Positions 23,100 to 39,405 of a stretch of 64,000 nucleotides of DNA are shown here, in pieces. A model generated the notes under the pieces. It ran no database searches and was not told the origin of the DNA. It saw only the letters and a list, made by a program, of their open reading frames with translations. The stretch spans positions 1 through 64,000 of the forward strand of contig JAWJWD010000019.1 in the NCBI GenBank assembly GCA_034766995.1, read 5' to 3'. The position numbers and the translations under genes are program-made. Source of the DNA: Acanthacorydalis orientalis. Lineage: Eukaryota > Arthropoda > Insecta > Megaloptera > Corydalidae. The stretch's first letter is position 1; each line of letters starts with the position of its first letter.

Positions 23100-25029
23100 G
23101 AATCTGCTCTTATTGTACGTTATTATAGTAGATTTTGAGTTCCCTTAGTCTGATTTTGAAGTAAAATTACTGCTAGTTGAATTTAAATCATACACTATAC
23201 GAGTACAATTGAGACGTACGTTTCAGTGCAAACGTATCACAGGTTAGATTTTGTAACAGATATTAAAATTACAATCTGCTCTTATTGTTTACTTTTATTG
23301 TATATTTAGACTCTCTTCAATTGGAAGTTGAAGTATAATTACTGCCAGTTTAATTTAAATCATCCATAATAAGATTATATTTGACGTATGTTTTCAGTTC
23401 AAATGTAGCTTATCTAAAATTTGAAATCAGTAAAAATATTAGAATCTGCTCTTATTGAATACACTTATTATATATTTGTAGGTTCCTGACGTATGATTTA
23501 CTTTATCCTGATATTATCCTTTTTTTTTTAATTAAAAAAGTTTCCTAAATCGGGACCTGGTTGTAAACGGCAAAATTTGAACTTGCCAGACCACCTCATT
23601 TCTCGATAACGTAGTTAGAGTTCTCATTTACCGACCACAAAGTCTACAGGAAAATTCAAATTTAATTTTTAATTAAAGAATTAAAATATATTCTCTTATT
23701 ATATAAATTAATTAAAGACTAGGAGTCTTCTCCTTTGTATATTTAGACTTCCCTTAGTTTGAATTTGAAGCAAAATTACTGCTAGTATACTTTGAAACAT
23801 ATATTATGTGAATATTCATATCAGGAATGTTTTTATTACAAATGTAGAACACCTAGAAATTGAAACGAGAATAAAAATTAGAGTCTGCTCTTATTCTACG
23901 TTATTATAGTATATTTAGAGTTCCCTTAGTTTGAATTTGAAGAAAAATTACTGCTAGTATACTTTGAAACATATATTATGTGAATATTCATATCAGGAAT
24001 GTTTTATTACAAATGTAGAACACCTAGAAATTGAAACGAGAATAAAAATTAGAGTCTGCTCTTATTCTACGTTATTATAGTATATTTGGAGTTCCCTTAG
24101 TTAGATTTTGAAGTAAAATTACTGCCAGTTGAATTTAAATCGTACATTATACGGGTTTAATTGAGACCTACGTTTCAGTGCAACGTATAATCACAGTTAA
24201 AAATTTTGTAATAGATACTAAAACTATAATCTACTCTCATTGTATGTTTTAATAGTATATTTAGAGTTCTCTTACTAGGTATTTCATGTAAAACTACTGC
24301 ATCTAATTTAAATCATACACTATACGAGTACAATTGAGACGTACGTTTCAGTGCAAACGTATCACAGGTTAGATTTTGTAACAGATATTAAAATTACAAT
24401 CTGCTCTTATTGTTTACTTTTATTGTATATTTAGACTCTCTTCAATTGGAAGTTGAAGTATAATTACTGCCAGTTTAATTTAAATCATCCATAATAAGAT
24501 TATATTTGACATATGTTTTCAGTTCAAATGTAGGTTATCTAAAATTTGAAATCAGTAAAAATATTTGAATCTGCTCTTACTGAATACACTTATTATATAT
24601 TTGGAGGTTCCTTACGTATCATTTTCTTTATCCTGATTGTATTTGTATATTTGTCTGTTCTGTATTTGTTATTTATATAATACTATGTCTGTTTTTATTG
24701 TTTGTATAATGCTTCACAACACTTTGTCTATATCATGTGCAGGTCAATGCTTCACAGCGCGTTACATTTATATAAGATTTGGAAAATTATATAAACCTAC
24801 AGCCATGAACTTTCGTGTCTGTGAAATTACACATTTATTTATTCAGTCGTGTCTAGTTTTTGAGACGATATGGTTGCTGCATATTACTGTTGTAAGATAT
24901 ACACTTTAATAGATATTTTCTTTAATTTTATTCGATTATAGTTTCAATACAATACGTAATTTACTTCTTAGTGTAAATATATTTTGATATAATTTATGAA
25001 TATTTCTAAATATAATATATATATATAAA

Positions 25030-25067
<38 letters not shown>

Positions 25068-25139
25068 ATATCAATCATGCCATTCAATCTTTGAAAACAA
25101 ATTTGTCTATTTATATATTTGTATCTTACTTTAAATTTA
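23100..25139 (+). repeat. HOR unit 11 (2,040 bp)
   Basis: Standard organisation. Markers: I1 type A, Tyr codon, TG9 with a long right TA run, which makes it the longest ordinary unit. Confidence 0.95.
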
Positions 25140-27070
25140 GAATCTGCTCTTATTGTACGTTATTATAGTAGATTTTGAGTTCCCTTAGTCTGATTTTGAA
25201 GTAAAATTACTGCTAGTTGAATTTAAATCATACACTATACGAGTACAATTGAGACGTACGTTTCAGTGCAAACGTATCACAGGTTAGATTTTGTAACAGA
25301 TATTAAAATTACAATCTGCTCTTATTGTTTACTTTTATTGTATATTTAGACTCTCTTCAATTGGAAGTTGAAGTATAATTACTGCCAGTTTAATTTAAAT
25401 CATCCATAATAAGATTATATTTGACGTATGTTTTCAGTTCAAATGTAGCTTATCTAAAATTTGAAATCAGTAAAAATATTAGAATCTGCTCTTATTGAAT
25501 ACACTTATTATATATTTGTAGGTTCCTGACGTATGATTTACTTTATCCTGATATTATCCTTTTTTTTTTAATTAAAAAAGTTTCCTAAATCGGGACCTGG
25601 TTGTAAACGGCAAAACTTGAAACTTGCCAGACCACCTCATTTCTCGATAACGTAGTTAGAGTTCTCATTTACCGACCACAAAGTCTACAGGAAAATTCAA
25701 ATTTAATTTTTAATTAAAGAATTAAAATATATTCTCTTATTATATAAATTAATTAAAGACTAGGAGTCTTCTCCTTTGTATATTTAGACTTCCCTTAGTT
25801 TGAATTTGAAGCAAAATTACTGCTAGTATACTTTGAAACATATATTATGTGAATATTCATATCAGGAATGTTTTTATTACAAATGTAGAACACCTAGAAA
25901 TTGAAACGAGAATAAAAATTAGAGTCTGCTCTTATTCTACGTTATTATAGTATATTTAGAGTTCCCTTAGTTTGAATTTGAAGAAAAATTACTGCTAGTA
26001 TACTTTGAAACATATATTATGTGAATATTCATATCAGGAATGTTTTATTACAAATGTAGAACACCTAGAAATTGAAACGAGAATAAAAATTAGAGTCTGC
26101 TCTTATTCTACGTTATTATAGTATATTTGGAGTTCCCTTAGTTAGATTTTGAAGTAAAATTACTGCCAGTTGAATTTAAATCGTACATTATACGGGTTTA
26201 ATTGAGACCTACGTTTCAGTGCAACGTATAATCACAGTTAAAAATTTTGTAATAGATACTAAAACTATAATCTACTCTCATTGTATGTTTTAATAGTATA
26301 TTTAGAGTTCTCTTACTAGGTATTTCATGTAAAACTACTGCATCTAATTTAAATCATACACTATACGAGTACAATTGAGACGTACGTTTCAGTGCAAACG
26401 TATCACAGGTTAGATTTTGTAACAGATATTAAAATTACAATCTGCTCTTATTGTTTACTTTTATTGTATATTTAGACTCTCTTCAATTGGAAGTTGAAGT
26501 ATAATTACTGCCAGTTTAATTTAAATCATCCATAATAAGATTATATTTGACATATGTTTTCAGTTCAAATGTAGGTTATCTAAAATTTGAAATCAGTAAA
26601 AATATTTGAATCTGCTCTTACTGAATACACTTATTATATATTTGGAGGTTCCTTACGTATCATTTTCTTTATCCTGATTGTATTTGTATATTTGTCTGTT
26701 CTGTATTTGTTATTTATATAATACTATGTCTGTTTTTATTGTTTGTATAATGCTTCACAACACTTTGTCTATATCATGTGCAGGTCAATGCTTCACAGCG
26801 CGTTACATTTATATAAGATTTGGAAAATTATATAAACCTACAGCCATGAACTTTCGTGTCTGTGAAATTACACATTTATTTATTCAGTCGTGTCTAGTTT
26901 TTGAGACGATATGGTTGCTGCATATTACTGTTGTAAGATATACACTTTAATAGATATTTTCTTTAATTTTATTCGATTATAGTTTCAATACAATACGTAA
27001 TTTACTTCTTAGTGTAAATATATTTTGATATAATTTATGAATATTTCTAAATATAATATATATATATAAA

Positions 27071-27106
<36 letters not shown>

Positions 27107-27178
27107 ATATCAATCATGCCATTCAATCTTTGAAAACAAATTTGTCTATTTATATATTTGTATCTTACTTTAAATTTA
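25140..27178 (+). repeat. HOR unit 12 (2,039 bp)
   Basis: Standard organisation. Markers: I1 type C, Tyr codon, TG8. This combination and length recur in units 27-30. Confidence 0.95.
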
Positions 27179-29107
27179 GAATCTGCTCTTATTGTACGTT
27201 ATTATAGTAGATTTTGAGTTCCCTTAGTCTGATTTTGAAGTAAAATTACTGCTAGTTGAATTTAAATCATACACTATACGAGTACAATTGAGACGTACGT
27301 TTCAGTGCAAACGTATCACAGGTTAGATTTTGTAACAGATATTAAAATTACAATCTGCTCTTATTGTTTACTTTTATTGTATATTTAGACTCTCTTCAAT
27401 TGGAAGTTGAAGTATAATTACTGCCAGTTTAATTTAAATCATCCATAATAAGATTATATTTGACGTATGTTTTCAGTTCAAATGTAGCTTATCTAAAATT
27501 TGAAATCAGTAAAAATATTAGAATCTGCTCTTATTGAATACACTTATTATATATTTGTAGGTTCCTGACGTATGATTTACTTTATCCTGATATTATCCTT
27601 TTTTTTTAATTAAAAATTTTCCTAAATCGGGACCTGGTTGTAAACGGCAAAACTTGAAACTTGCCAGACCACCTCATTTCTCGATAACGTAGTTAGAGTT
27701 CTCATTTACCGACCACAAAGTCTACAGGAAAATTCAAATTTAATTTTTAATTAAAGAATTAAAATATATTCTCTTATTATATAAATTAATTAAAGACTAG
27801 GAGTCTTCTCCTTTGTATATTTAGACTTCCCTTAGTTTGAATTTGAAGCAAAATTACTGCTAGTATACTTTGAAACATATATTATGTGAATATTCATATC
27901 AGGAATGTTTTTATTACAAATGTAGAACACCTAGAAATTGAAACGAGAATAAAAATTAGAGTCTGCTCTTATTCTACGTTATTATAGTATATTTAGAGTT
28001 CCCTTAGTTTGAATTTGAAGAAAAATTACTGCTAGTATACTTTGAAACATATATTATGTGAATATTCATATCAGGAATGTTTTATTACAAATGTAGAACA
28101 CCTAGAAATTGAAACGAGAATAAAAATTAGAGTCTGCTCTTATTCTACGTTATTATAGTATATTTGGAGTTCCCTTAGTTAGATTTTGAAGTAAAATTAC
28201 TGCCAGTTGAATTTAAATCGTACATTATACGGGTTTAATTGAGACCTACGTTTCAGTGCAACGTATAATCACAGTTAAAAATTTTGTAATAGATACTAAA
28301 ACTATAATCTACTCTCATTGTATGTTTTAATAGTATATTTAGAGTTCTCTTACTAGGTATTTCATGTAAAACTACTGCATCTAATTTAAATCATACACTA
28401 TACGAGTACAATTGAGACGTACGTTTCAGTGCAAACGTATCACAGGTTAGATTTTGTAACAGATATTAAAATTACAATCTGCTCTTATTGTTTACTTTTA
28501 TTGTATATTTAGACTCTCTTCAATTGGAAGTTGAAGTATAATTACTGCCAGTTTAATTTAAATCATCCATAATAAGATTATATTTGACATATGTTTTCAG
28601 TTCAAATGTAGGTTATCTAAAATTTGAAATCAGTAAAAATATTTGAATCTGCTCTTACTGAATACACTTATTATATATTTGGAGGTTCCTTACGTATCAT
28701 TTTCTTTATCCTGATTGTATTTGTATATTTGTCTGTTCTGTATTTGTTGTTTATATAATACTATGTCTGTTTTTATTGTTTGTATAATGCTTCACAACAC
28801 TTTGTCTATATCATGTGCAGGTCAATGCTTCACAGCGCGTTACATTTATATAAGATTTGGAAAATTATATAAACCTACAGCCATGAACTTTCGTGTCTGT
28901 GAAATTACACATTTATTTATTCAGTCGTGTCTAGTTTTTGAGACGATATGGTTGCTGCATATTACTGTTGTAAGATATACACTTTAATAGATATTTTCTT
29001 TAATTTTATTCGATTATAGTTTCAATACAATACGTAATTTACTTCTTAGTGTAAATATATTTTGATATAATTTATGAATATTTCTAAATATAATATATAT
29101 ATATAAA

Positions 29108-29139
<32 letters not shown>

Positions 29140-29215
29140 ATTTATATCAATCATGCCATTCAATCTTTGAAAACAAATTTGTCTATTTATATATTTGTAT
29201 CTTACTTTAAATTTA
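27179..29215 (+). repeat. HOR unit 13 (2,037 bp)
   Basis: Standard organisation. Markers: I1 type B, Cys codon, TG9. Confidence 0.95.
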
Positions 29216-31145
29216 GAATCTGCTCTTATTGTACGTTATTATAGTAGATTTTGAGTTCCCTTAGTCTGATTTTGAAGTAAAATTACTGCTAGTTGAATTT
29301 AAATCATACACTATACGAGTACAATTGAGACGTACGTTTCAGTGCAAACGTATCACAGGTTAGATTTTGTAACAGATATTAAAATTACAATCTGCTCTTA
29401 TTGTTTACTTTTATTGTATATTTAGACTCTCTTCAATTGGAAGTTGAAGTATAATTACTGCCAGTTTAATTTAAATCATCCATAATAAGATTATATTTGA
29501 CGTATGTTTTCAGTTCAAATGTAGCTTATCTAAAATTTGAAATCAGTAAAAATATTAGAATCTGCTCTTATTGAATACACTTATTATATATTTGTAGGTT
29601 CCTGACGTATGATTTACTTTATCCTGATATTATCCTTTTTTTTTTAATTAAAAAAGTTTCCTAAATCGGGACCTGGTTGTAAACGGCAAAATTTGAACTT
29701 GCCAGACCACCTCATTTCTCGATAACGTAGTTAGAGTTCTCATTTACCGACCACAAAGTCTACAGGAAAATTCAAATTTAATTTTTAATTAAAGAATTAA
29801 AATATATTCTCTTATTATATAAATTAATTAAAGACTAGGAGTCTTCTCCTTTGTATATTTAGACTTCCCTTAGTTTGAATTTGAAGCAAAATTACTGCTA
29901 GTATACTTTGAAACATATATTATGTGAATATTCATATCAGGAATGTTTTTATTACAAATGTAGAACACCTAGAAATTGAAACGAGAATAAAAATTAGAGT
30001 CTGCTCTTATTCTACGTTATTATAGTATATTTAGAGTTCCCTTAGTTTGAATTTGAAGAAAAATTACTGCTAGTATACTTTGAAACATATATTATGTGAA
30101 TATTCATATCAGGAATGTTTTATTACAAATGTAGAACACCTAGAAATTGAAACGAGAATAAAAATTAGAGTCTGCTCTTATTCTACGTTATTATAGTATA
30201 TTTGGAGTTCCCTTAGTTAGATTTTGAAGTAAAATTACTGCCAGTTGAATTTAAATCGTACATTATACGGGTTTAATTGAGACCTACGTTTCAGTGCAAC
30301 GTATAATCACAGTTAAAAATTTTGTAATAGATACTAAAACTATAATCTACTCTCATTGTATGTTTTAATAGTATATTTAGAGTTCTCTTACTAGGTATTT
30401 CATGTAAAACTACTGCATCTAATTTAAATCATACACTATACGAGTACAATTGAGACGTACGTTTCAGTGCAAACGTATCACAGGTTAGATTTTGTAACAG
30501 ATATTAAAATTACAATCTGCTCTTATTGTTTACTTTTATTGTATATTTAGACTCTCTTCAATTGGAAGTTGAAGTATAATTACTGCCAGTTTAATTTAAA
30601 TCATCCATAATAAGATTATATTTGACATATGTTTTCAGTTCAAATGTAGGTTATCTAAAATTTGAAATCAGTAAAAATATTTGAATCTGCTCTTACTGAA
30701 TACACTTATTATATATTTGGAGGTTCCTTACGTATCATTTTCTTTATCCTGATTGTATTTGTATATTTGTCTGTTCTGTATTTGTTATTTATATAATACT
30801 ATGTCTGTTTTTATTGTTTGTATAATGCTTCACAACACTTTGTCTATATCATGTGCAGGTCAATGCTTCACAGCGCGTTACATTTATATAAGATTTGGAA
30901 AATTATATAAACCTACAGCCATGAACTTTCGTGTCTGTGAAATTACACATTTATTTATTCAGTCGTGTCTAGTTTTTGAGACGATATGGTTGCTGCATAT
31001 TACTGTTGTAAGATATACACTTTAATAGATATTTTCTTTAATTTTATTCGATTATAGTTTCAATACAATACGTAATTTACTTCTTAGTGTAAATATATTT
31101 TGATATAATTTATGAATATTTCTAAATATAATATATATATATAAA

Positions 31146-31181
<36 letters not shown>

Positions 31182-31253
31182 ATATCAATCATGCCATTCA
31201 ATCTTTGAAAACAAATTTGTCTATTTATATATTTGTATCTTACTTTAAATTTA
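29216..31253 (+). repeat. HOR unit 14 (2,038 bp)
   Basis: Standard organisation. Markers: I1 type A, Tyr codon, TG8. Confidence 0.95.
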
Positions 31254-33182
31254 GAATCTGCTCTTATTGTACGTTATTATAGTAGATTTTGAGTTCCCTT
31301 AGTCTGATTTTGAAGTAAAATTACTGCTAGTTGAATTTAAATCATACACTATACGAGTACAATTGAGACGTACGTTTCAGTGCAAACGTATCACAGGTTA
31401 GATTTTGTAACAGATATTAAAATTACAATCTGCTCTTATTGTTTACTTTTATTGTATATTTAGACTCTCTTCAATTGGAAGTTGAAGTATAATTACTGCC
31501 AGTTTAATTTAAATCATCCATAATAAGATTATATTTGACGTATGTTTTCAGTTCAAATGTAGCTTATCTAAAATTTGAAATCAGTAAAAATATTAGAATC
31601 TGCTCTTATTGAATACACTTATTATATATTTGTAGGTTCCTGACGTATGATTTACTTTATCCTGATATTATCCTTTTTTTTTAATTAAAAATTTTCCTAA
31701 ATCGGGACCTGGTTGTAAACGGCAAAACTTGAAACTTGCCAGACCACCTCATTTCTCGATAACGTAGTTAGAGTTCTCATTTACCGACCACAAAGTCTAC
31801 AGGAAAATTCAAATTTAATTTTTAATTAAAGAATTAAAATATATTCTCTTATTATATAAATTAATTAAAGACTAGGAGTCTTCTCCTTTGTATATTTAGA
31901 CTTCCCTTAGTTTGAATTTGAAGCAAAATTACTGCTAGTATACTTTGAAACATATATTATGTGAATATTCATATCAGGAATGTTTTTATTACAAATGTAG
32001 AACACCTAGAAATTGAAACGAGAATAAAAATTAGAGTCTGCTCTTATTCTACGTTATTATAGTATATTTAGAGTTCCCTTAGTTTGAATTTGAAGAAAAA
32101 TTACTGCTAGTATACTTTGAAACATATATTATGTGAATATTCATATCAGGAATGTTTTATTACAAATGTAGAACACCTAGAAATTGAAACGAGAATAAAA
32201 ATTAGAGTCTGCTCTTATTCTACGTTATTATAGTATATTTGGAGTTCCCTTAGTTAGATTTTGAAGTAAAATTACTGCCAGTTGAATTTAAATCGTACAT
32301 TATACGGGTTTAATTGAGACCTACGTTTCAGTGCAACGTATAATCACAGTTAAAAATTTTGTAATAGATACTAAAACTATAATCTACTCTCATTGTATGT
32401 TTTAATAGTATATTTAGAGTTCTCTTACTAGGTATTTCATGTAAAACTACTGCATCTAATTTAAATCATACACTATACGAGTACAATTGAGACGTACGTT
32501 TCAGTGCAAACGTATCACAGGTTAGATTTTGTAACAGATATTAAAATTACAATCTGCTCTTATTGTTTACTTTTATTGTATATTTAGACTCTCTTCAATT
32601 GGAAGTTGAAGTATAATTACTGCCAGTTTAATTTAAATCATCCATAATAAGATTATATTTGACATATGTTTTCAGTTCAAATGTAGGTTATCTAAAATTT
32701 GAAATCAGTAAAAATATTTGAATCTGCTCTTACTGAATACACTTATTATATATTTGGAGGTTCCTTACGTATCATTTTCTTTATCCTGATTGTATTTGTA
32801 TATTTGTCTGTTCTGTATTTGTTGTTTATATAATACTATGTCTGTTTTTATTGTTTGTATAATGCTTCACAACACTTTGTCTATATCATGTGCAGGTCAA
32901 TGCTTCACAGCGCGTTACATTTATATAAGATTTGGAAAATTATATAAACCTACAGCCATGAACTTTCGTGTCTGTGAAATTACACATTTATTTATTCAGT
33001 CGTGTCTAGTTTTTGAGACGATATGGTTGCTGCATATTACTGTTGTAAGATATACACTTTAATAGATATTTTCTTTAATTTTATTCGATTATAGTTTCAA
33101 TACAATACGTAATTTACTTCTTAGTGTAAATATATTTTGATATAATTTATGAATATTTCTAAATATAATATATATATATAAA

Positions 33183-33214
<32 letters not shown>

Positions 33215-33290
33215 ATTTATATCAATCATGCCATTCAATCTTTGAAAACAAATTTGTCTATTTATATATTTGTATCTTACTTTAAATTTA
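31254..33290 (+). repeat. HOR unit 15 (2,037 bp)
   Basis: Standard organisation. Markers: I1 type B, Cys codon, TG9. Confidence 0.95.
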
Positions 33291-35220
33291 GAATCTGCTC
33301 TTATTGTACGTTATTATAGTAGATTTTGAGTTCCCTTAGTCTGATTTTGAAGTAAAATTACTGCTAGTTGAATTTAAATCATACACTATACGAGTACAAT
33401 TGAGACGTACGTTTCAGTGCAAACGTATCACAGGTTAGATTTTGTAACAGATATTAAAATTACAATCTGCTCTTATTGTTTACTTTTATTGTATATTTAG
33501 ACTCTCTTCAATTGGAAGTTGAAGTATAATTACTGCCAGTTTAATTTAAATCATCCATAATAAGATTATATTTGACGTATGTTTTCAGTTCAAATGTAGC
33601 TTATCTAAAATTTGAAATCAGTAAAAATATTAGAATCTGCTCTTATTGAATACACTTATTATATATTTGTAGGTTCCTGACGTATGATTTACTTTATCCT
33701 GATATTATCCTTTTTTTTTTAATTAAAAAAGTTTCCTAAATCGGGACCTGGTTGTAAACGGCAAAATTTGAACTTGCCAGACCACCTCATTTCTCGATAA
33801 CGTAGTTAGAGTTCTCATTTACCGACCACAAAGTCTACAGGAAAATTCAAATTTAATTTTTAATTAAAGAATTAAAATATATTCTCTTATTATATAAATT
33901 AATTAAAGACTAGGAGTCTTCTCCTTTGTATATTTAGACTTCCCTTAGTTTGAATTTGAAGCAAAATTACTGCTAGTATACTTTGAAACATATATTATGT
34001 GAATATTCATATCAGGAATGTTTTTATTACAAATGTAGAACACCTAGAAATTGAAACGAGAATAAAAATTAGAGTCTGCTCTTATTCTACGTTATTATAG
34101 TATATTTAGAGTTCCCTTAGTTTGAATTTGAAGAAAAATTACTGCTAGTATACTTTGAAACATATATTATGTGAATATTCATATCAGGAATGTTTTATTA
34201 CAAATGTAGAACACCTAGAAATTGAAACGAGAATAAAAATTAGAGTCTGCTCTTATTCTACGTTATTATAGTATATTTGGAGTTCCCTTAGTTAGATTTT
34301 GAAGTAAAATTACTGCCAGTTGAATTTAAATCGTACATTATACGGGTTTAATTGAGACCTACGTTTCAGTGCAACGTATAATCACAGTTAAAAATTTTGT
34401 AATAGATACTAAAACTATAATCTACTCTCATTGTATGTTTTAATAGTATATTTAGAGTTCTCTTACTAGGTATTTCATGTAAAACTACTGCATCTAATTT
34501 AAATCATACACTATACGAGTACAATTGAGACGTACGTTTCAGTGCAAACGTATCACAGGTTAGATTTTGTAACAGATATTAAAATTACAATCTGCTCTTA
34601 TTGTTTACTTTTATTGTATATTTAGACTCTCTTCAATTGGAAGTTGAAGTATAATTACTGCCAGTTTAATTTAAATCATCCATAATAAGATTATATTTGA
34701 CATATGTTTTCAGTTCAAATGTAGGTTATCTAAAATTTGAAATCAGTAAAAATATTTGAATCTGCTCTTACTGAATACACTTATTATATATTTGGAGGTT
34801 CCTTACGTATCATTTTCTTTATCCTGATTGTATTTGTATATTTGTCTGTTCTGTATTTGTTGTTTATATAATACTATGTCTGTTTTTATTGTTTGTATAA
34901 TGCTTCACAACACTTTGTCTATATCATGTGCAGGTCAATGCTTCACAGCGCGTTACATTTATATAAGATTTGGAAAATTATATAAACCTACAGCCATGAA
35001 CTTTCGTGTCTGTGAAATTACACATTTATTTATTCAGTCGTGTCTAGTTTTTGAGACGATATGGTTGCTGCATATTACTGTTGTAAGATATACACTTTAA
35101 TAGATATTTTCTTTAATTTTATTCGATTATAGTTTCAATACAATACGTAATTTACTTCTTAGTGTAAATATATTTTGATATAATTTATGAATATTTCTAA
35201 ATATAATATATATATATAAA

Positions 35221-35252
<32 letters not shown>

Positions 35253-35328
35253 ATTTATATCAATCATGCCATTCAATCTTTGAAAACAAATTTGTCTATT
35301 TATATATTTGTATCTTACTTTAAATTTA
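33291..35328 (+). repeat. HOR unit 16 (2,038 bp)
   Basis: Standard organisation. Markers: I1 type A with a Cys codon, the only unit with that pairing, so it is recombinant between the two common haplotypes; TG9. Confidence 0.95.
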
Positions 35329-37258
35329 GAATCTGCTCTTATTGTACGTTATTATAGTAGATTTTGAGTTCCCTTAGTCTGATTTTGAAGTAAAATTACT
35401 GCTAGTTGAATTTAAATCATACACTATACGAGTACAATTGAGACGTACGTTTCAGTGCAAACGTATCACAGGTTAGATTTTGTAACAGATATTAAAATTA
35501 CAATCTGCTCTTATTGTTTACTTTTATTGTATATTTAGACTCTCTTCAATTGGAAGTTGAAGTATAATTACTGCCAGTTTAATTTAAATCATCCATAATA
35601 AGATTATATTTGACGTATGTTTTCAGTTCAAATGTAGCTTATCTAAAATTTGAAATCAGTAAAAATATTAGAATCTGCTCTTATTGAATACACTTATTAT
35701 ATATTTGTAGGTTCCTGACGTATGATTTACTTTATCCTGATATTATCCTTTTTTTTTTAATTAAAAAAGTTTCCTAAATCGGGACCTGGTTGTAAACGGC
35801 AAAATTTGAACTTGCCAGACCACCTCATTTCTCGATAACGTAGTTAGAGTTCTCATTTACCGACCACAAAGTCTACAGGAAAATTCAAATTTAATTTTTA
35901 ATTAAAGAATTAAAATATATTCTCTTATTATATAAATTAATTAAAGACTAGGAGTCTTCTCCTTTGTATATTTAGACTTCCCTTAGTTTGAATTTGAAGC
36001 AAAATTACTGCTAGTATACTTTGAAACATATATTATGTGAATATTCATATCAGGAATGTTTTTATTACAAATGTAGAACACCTAGAAATTGAAACGAGAA
36101 TAAAAATTAGAGTCTGCTCTTATTCTACGTTATTATAGTATATTTAGAGTTCCCTTAGTTTGAATTTGAAGAAAAATTACTGCTAGTATACTTTGAAACA
36201 TATATTATGTGAATATTCATATCAGGAATGTTTTATTACAAATGTAGAACACCTAGAAATTGAAACGAGAATAAAAATTAGAGTCTGCTCTTATTCTACG
36301 TTATTATAGTATATTTGGAGTTCCCTTAGTTAGATTTTGAAGTAAAATTACTGCCAGTTGAATTTAAATCGTACATTATACGGGTTTAATTGAGACCTAC
36401 GTTTCAGTGCAACGTATAATCACAGTTAAAAATTTTGTAATAGATACTAAAACTATAATCTACTCTCATTGTATGTTTTAATAGTATATTTAGAGTTCTC
36501 TTACTAGGTATTTCATGTAAAACTACTGCATCTAATTTAAATCATACACTATACGAGTACAATTGAGACGTACGTTTCAGTGCAAACGTATCACAGGTTA
36601 GATTTTGTAACAGATATTAAAATTACAATCTGCTCTTATTGTTTACTTTTATTGTATATTTAGACTCTCTTCAATTGGAAGTTGAAGTATAATTACTGCC
36701 AGTTTAATTTAAATCATCCATAATAAGATTATATTTGACATATGTTTTCAGTTCAAATGTAGGTTATCTAAAATTTGAAATCAGTAAAAATATTTGAATC
36801 TGCTCTTACTGAATACACTTATTATATATTTGGAGGTTCCTTACGTATCATTTTCTTTATCCTGATTGTATTTGTATATTTGTCTGTTCTGTATTTGTTA
36901 TTTATATAATACTATGTCTGTTTTTATTGTTTGTATAATGCTTCACAACACTTTGTCTATATCATGTGCAGGTCAATGCTTCACAGCGCGTTACATTTAT
37001 ATAAGATTTGGAAAATTATATAAACCTACAGCCATGAACTTTCGTGTCTGTGAAATTACACATTTATTTATTCAGTCGTGTCTAGTTTTTGAGACGATAT
37101 GGTTGCTGCATATTACTGTTGTAAGATATACACTTTAATAGATATTTTCTTTAATTTTATTCGATTATAGTTTCAATACAATACGTAATTTACTTCTTAG
37201 TGTAAATATATTTTGATATAATTTATGAATATTTCTAAATATAATATATATATATAAA

Positions 37259-37294
<36 letters not shown>

Positions 37295-37366
37295 ATATCA
37301 ATCATGCCATTCAATCTTTGAAAACAAATTTGTCTATTTATATATTTGTATCTTACTTTAAATTTA
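35329..37366 (+). repeat. HOR unit 17 (2,038 bp)
   Basis: Standard organisation. Markers: I1 type A, Tyr codon, TG8. Confidence 0.95.
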
Positions 37367-39295
37367 GAATCTGCTCTTATTGTACGTTATTATAGTAGAT
37401 TTTGAGTTCCCTTAGTCTGATTTTGAAGTAAAATTACTGCTAGTTGAATTTAAATCATACACTATACGAGTACAATTGAGACGTACGTTTCAGTGCAAAC
37501 GTATCACAGGTTAGATTTTGTAACAGATATTAAAATTACAATCTGCTCTTATTGTTTACTTTTATTGTATATTTAGACTCTCTTCAATTGGAAGTTGAAG
37601 TATAATTACTGCCAGTTTAATTTAAATCATCCATAATAAGATTATATTTGACGTATGTTTTCAGTTCAAATGTAGCTTATCTAAAATTTGAAATCAGTAA
37701 AAATATTAGAATCTGCTCTTATTGAATACACTTATTATATATTTGTAGGTTCCTGACGTATGATTTACTTTATCCTGATATTATCCTTTTTTTTTAATTA
37801 AAAATTTTCCTAAATCGGGACCTGGTTGTAAACGGCAAAACTTGAAACTTGCCAGACCACCTCATTTCTCGATAACGTAGTTAGAGTTCTCATTTACCGA
37901 CCACAAAGTCTACAGGAAAATTCAAATTTAATTTTTAATTAAAGAATTAAAATATATTCTCTTATTATATAAATTAATTAAAGACTAGGAGTCTTCTCCT
38001 TTGTATATTTAGACTTCCCTTAGTTTGAATTTGAAGCAAAATTACTGCTAGTATACTTTGAAACATATATTATGTGAATATTCATATCAGGAATGTTTTT
38101 ATTACAAATGTAGAACACCTAGAAATTGAAACGAGAATAAAAATTAGAGTCTGCTCTTATTCTACGTTATTATAGTATATTTAGAGTTCCCTTAGTTTGA
38201 ATTTGAAGAAAAATTACTGCTAGTATACTTTGAAACATATATTATGTGAATATTCATATCAGGAATGTTTTATTACAAATGTAGAACACCTAGAAATTGA
38301 AACGAGAATAAAAATTAGAGTCTGCTCTTATTCTACGTTATTATAGTATATTTGGAGTTCCCTTAGTTAGATTTTGAAGTAAAATTACTGCCAGTTGAAT
38401 TTAAATCGTACATTATACGGGTTTAATTGAGACCTACGTTTCAGTGCAACGTATAATCACAGTTAAAAATTTTGTAATAGATACTAAAACTATAATCTAC
38501 TCTCATTGTATGTTTTAATAGTATATTTAGAGTTCTCTTACTAGGTATTTCATGTAAAACTACTGCATCTAATTTAAATCATACACTATACGAGTACAAT
38601 TGAGACGTACGTTTCAGTGCAAACGTATCACAGGTTAGATTTTGTAACAGATATTAAAATTACAATCTGCTCTTATTGTTTACTTTTATTGTATATTTAG
38701 ACTCTCTTCAATTGGAAGTTGAAGTATAATTACTGCCAGTTTAATTTAAATCATCCATAATAAGATTATATTTGACATATGTTTTCAGTTCAAATGTAGG
38801 TTATCTAAAATTTGAAATCAGTAAAAATATTTGAATCTGCTCTTACTGAATACACTTATTATATATTTGGAGGTTCCTTACGTATCATTTTCTTTATCCT
38901 GATTGTATTTGTATATTTGTCTGTTCTGTATTTGTTATTTATATAATACTATGTCTGTTTTTATTGTTTGTATAATGCTTCACAACACTTTGTCTATATC
39001 ATGTGCAGGTCAATGCTTCACAGCGCGTTACATTTATATAAGATTTGGAAAATTATATAAACCTACAGCCATGAACTTTCGTGTCTGTGAAATTACACAT
39101 TTATTTATTCAGTCGTGTCTAGTTTTTGAGACGATATGGTTGCTGCATATTACTGTTGTAAGATATACACTTTAATAGATATTTTCTTTAATTTTATTCG
39201 ATTATAGTTTCAATACAATACGTAATTTACTTCTTAGTGTAAATATATTTTGATATAATTTATGAATATTTCTAAATATAATATATATATATAAA

Positions 39296-39333
<38 letters not shown>

Positions 39334-39405
39334 ATATCAATCATGCCATTCAATCTTTGAAAACAAATTTGTCTATTTATATATTTGTATCTTACTTTAA
39401 ATTTA
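37367..39405 (+). repeat. HOR unit 18 (2,039 bp)
   Basis: Standard organisation. Markers: I1 type B with a Tyr codon (as in unit 4), TG9. Confidence 0.95.
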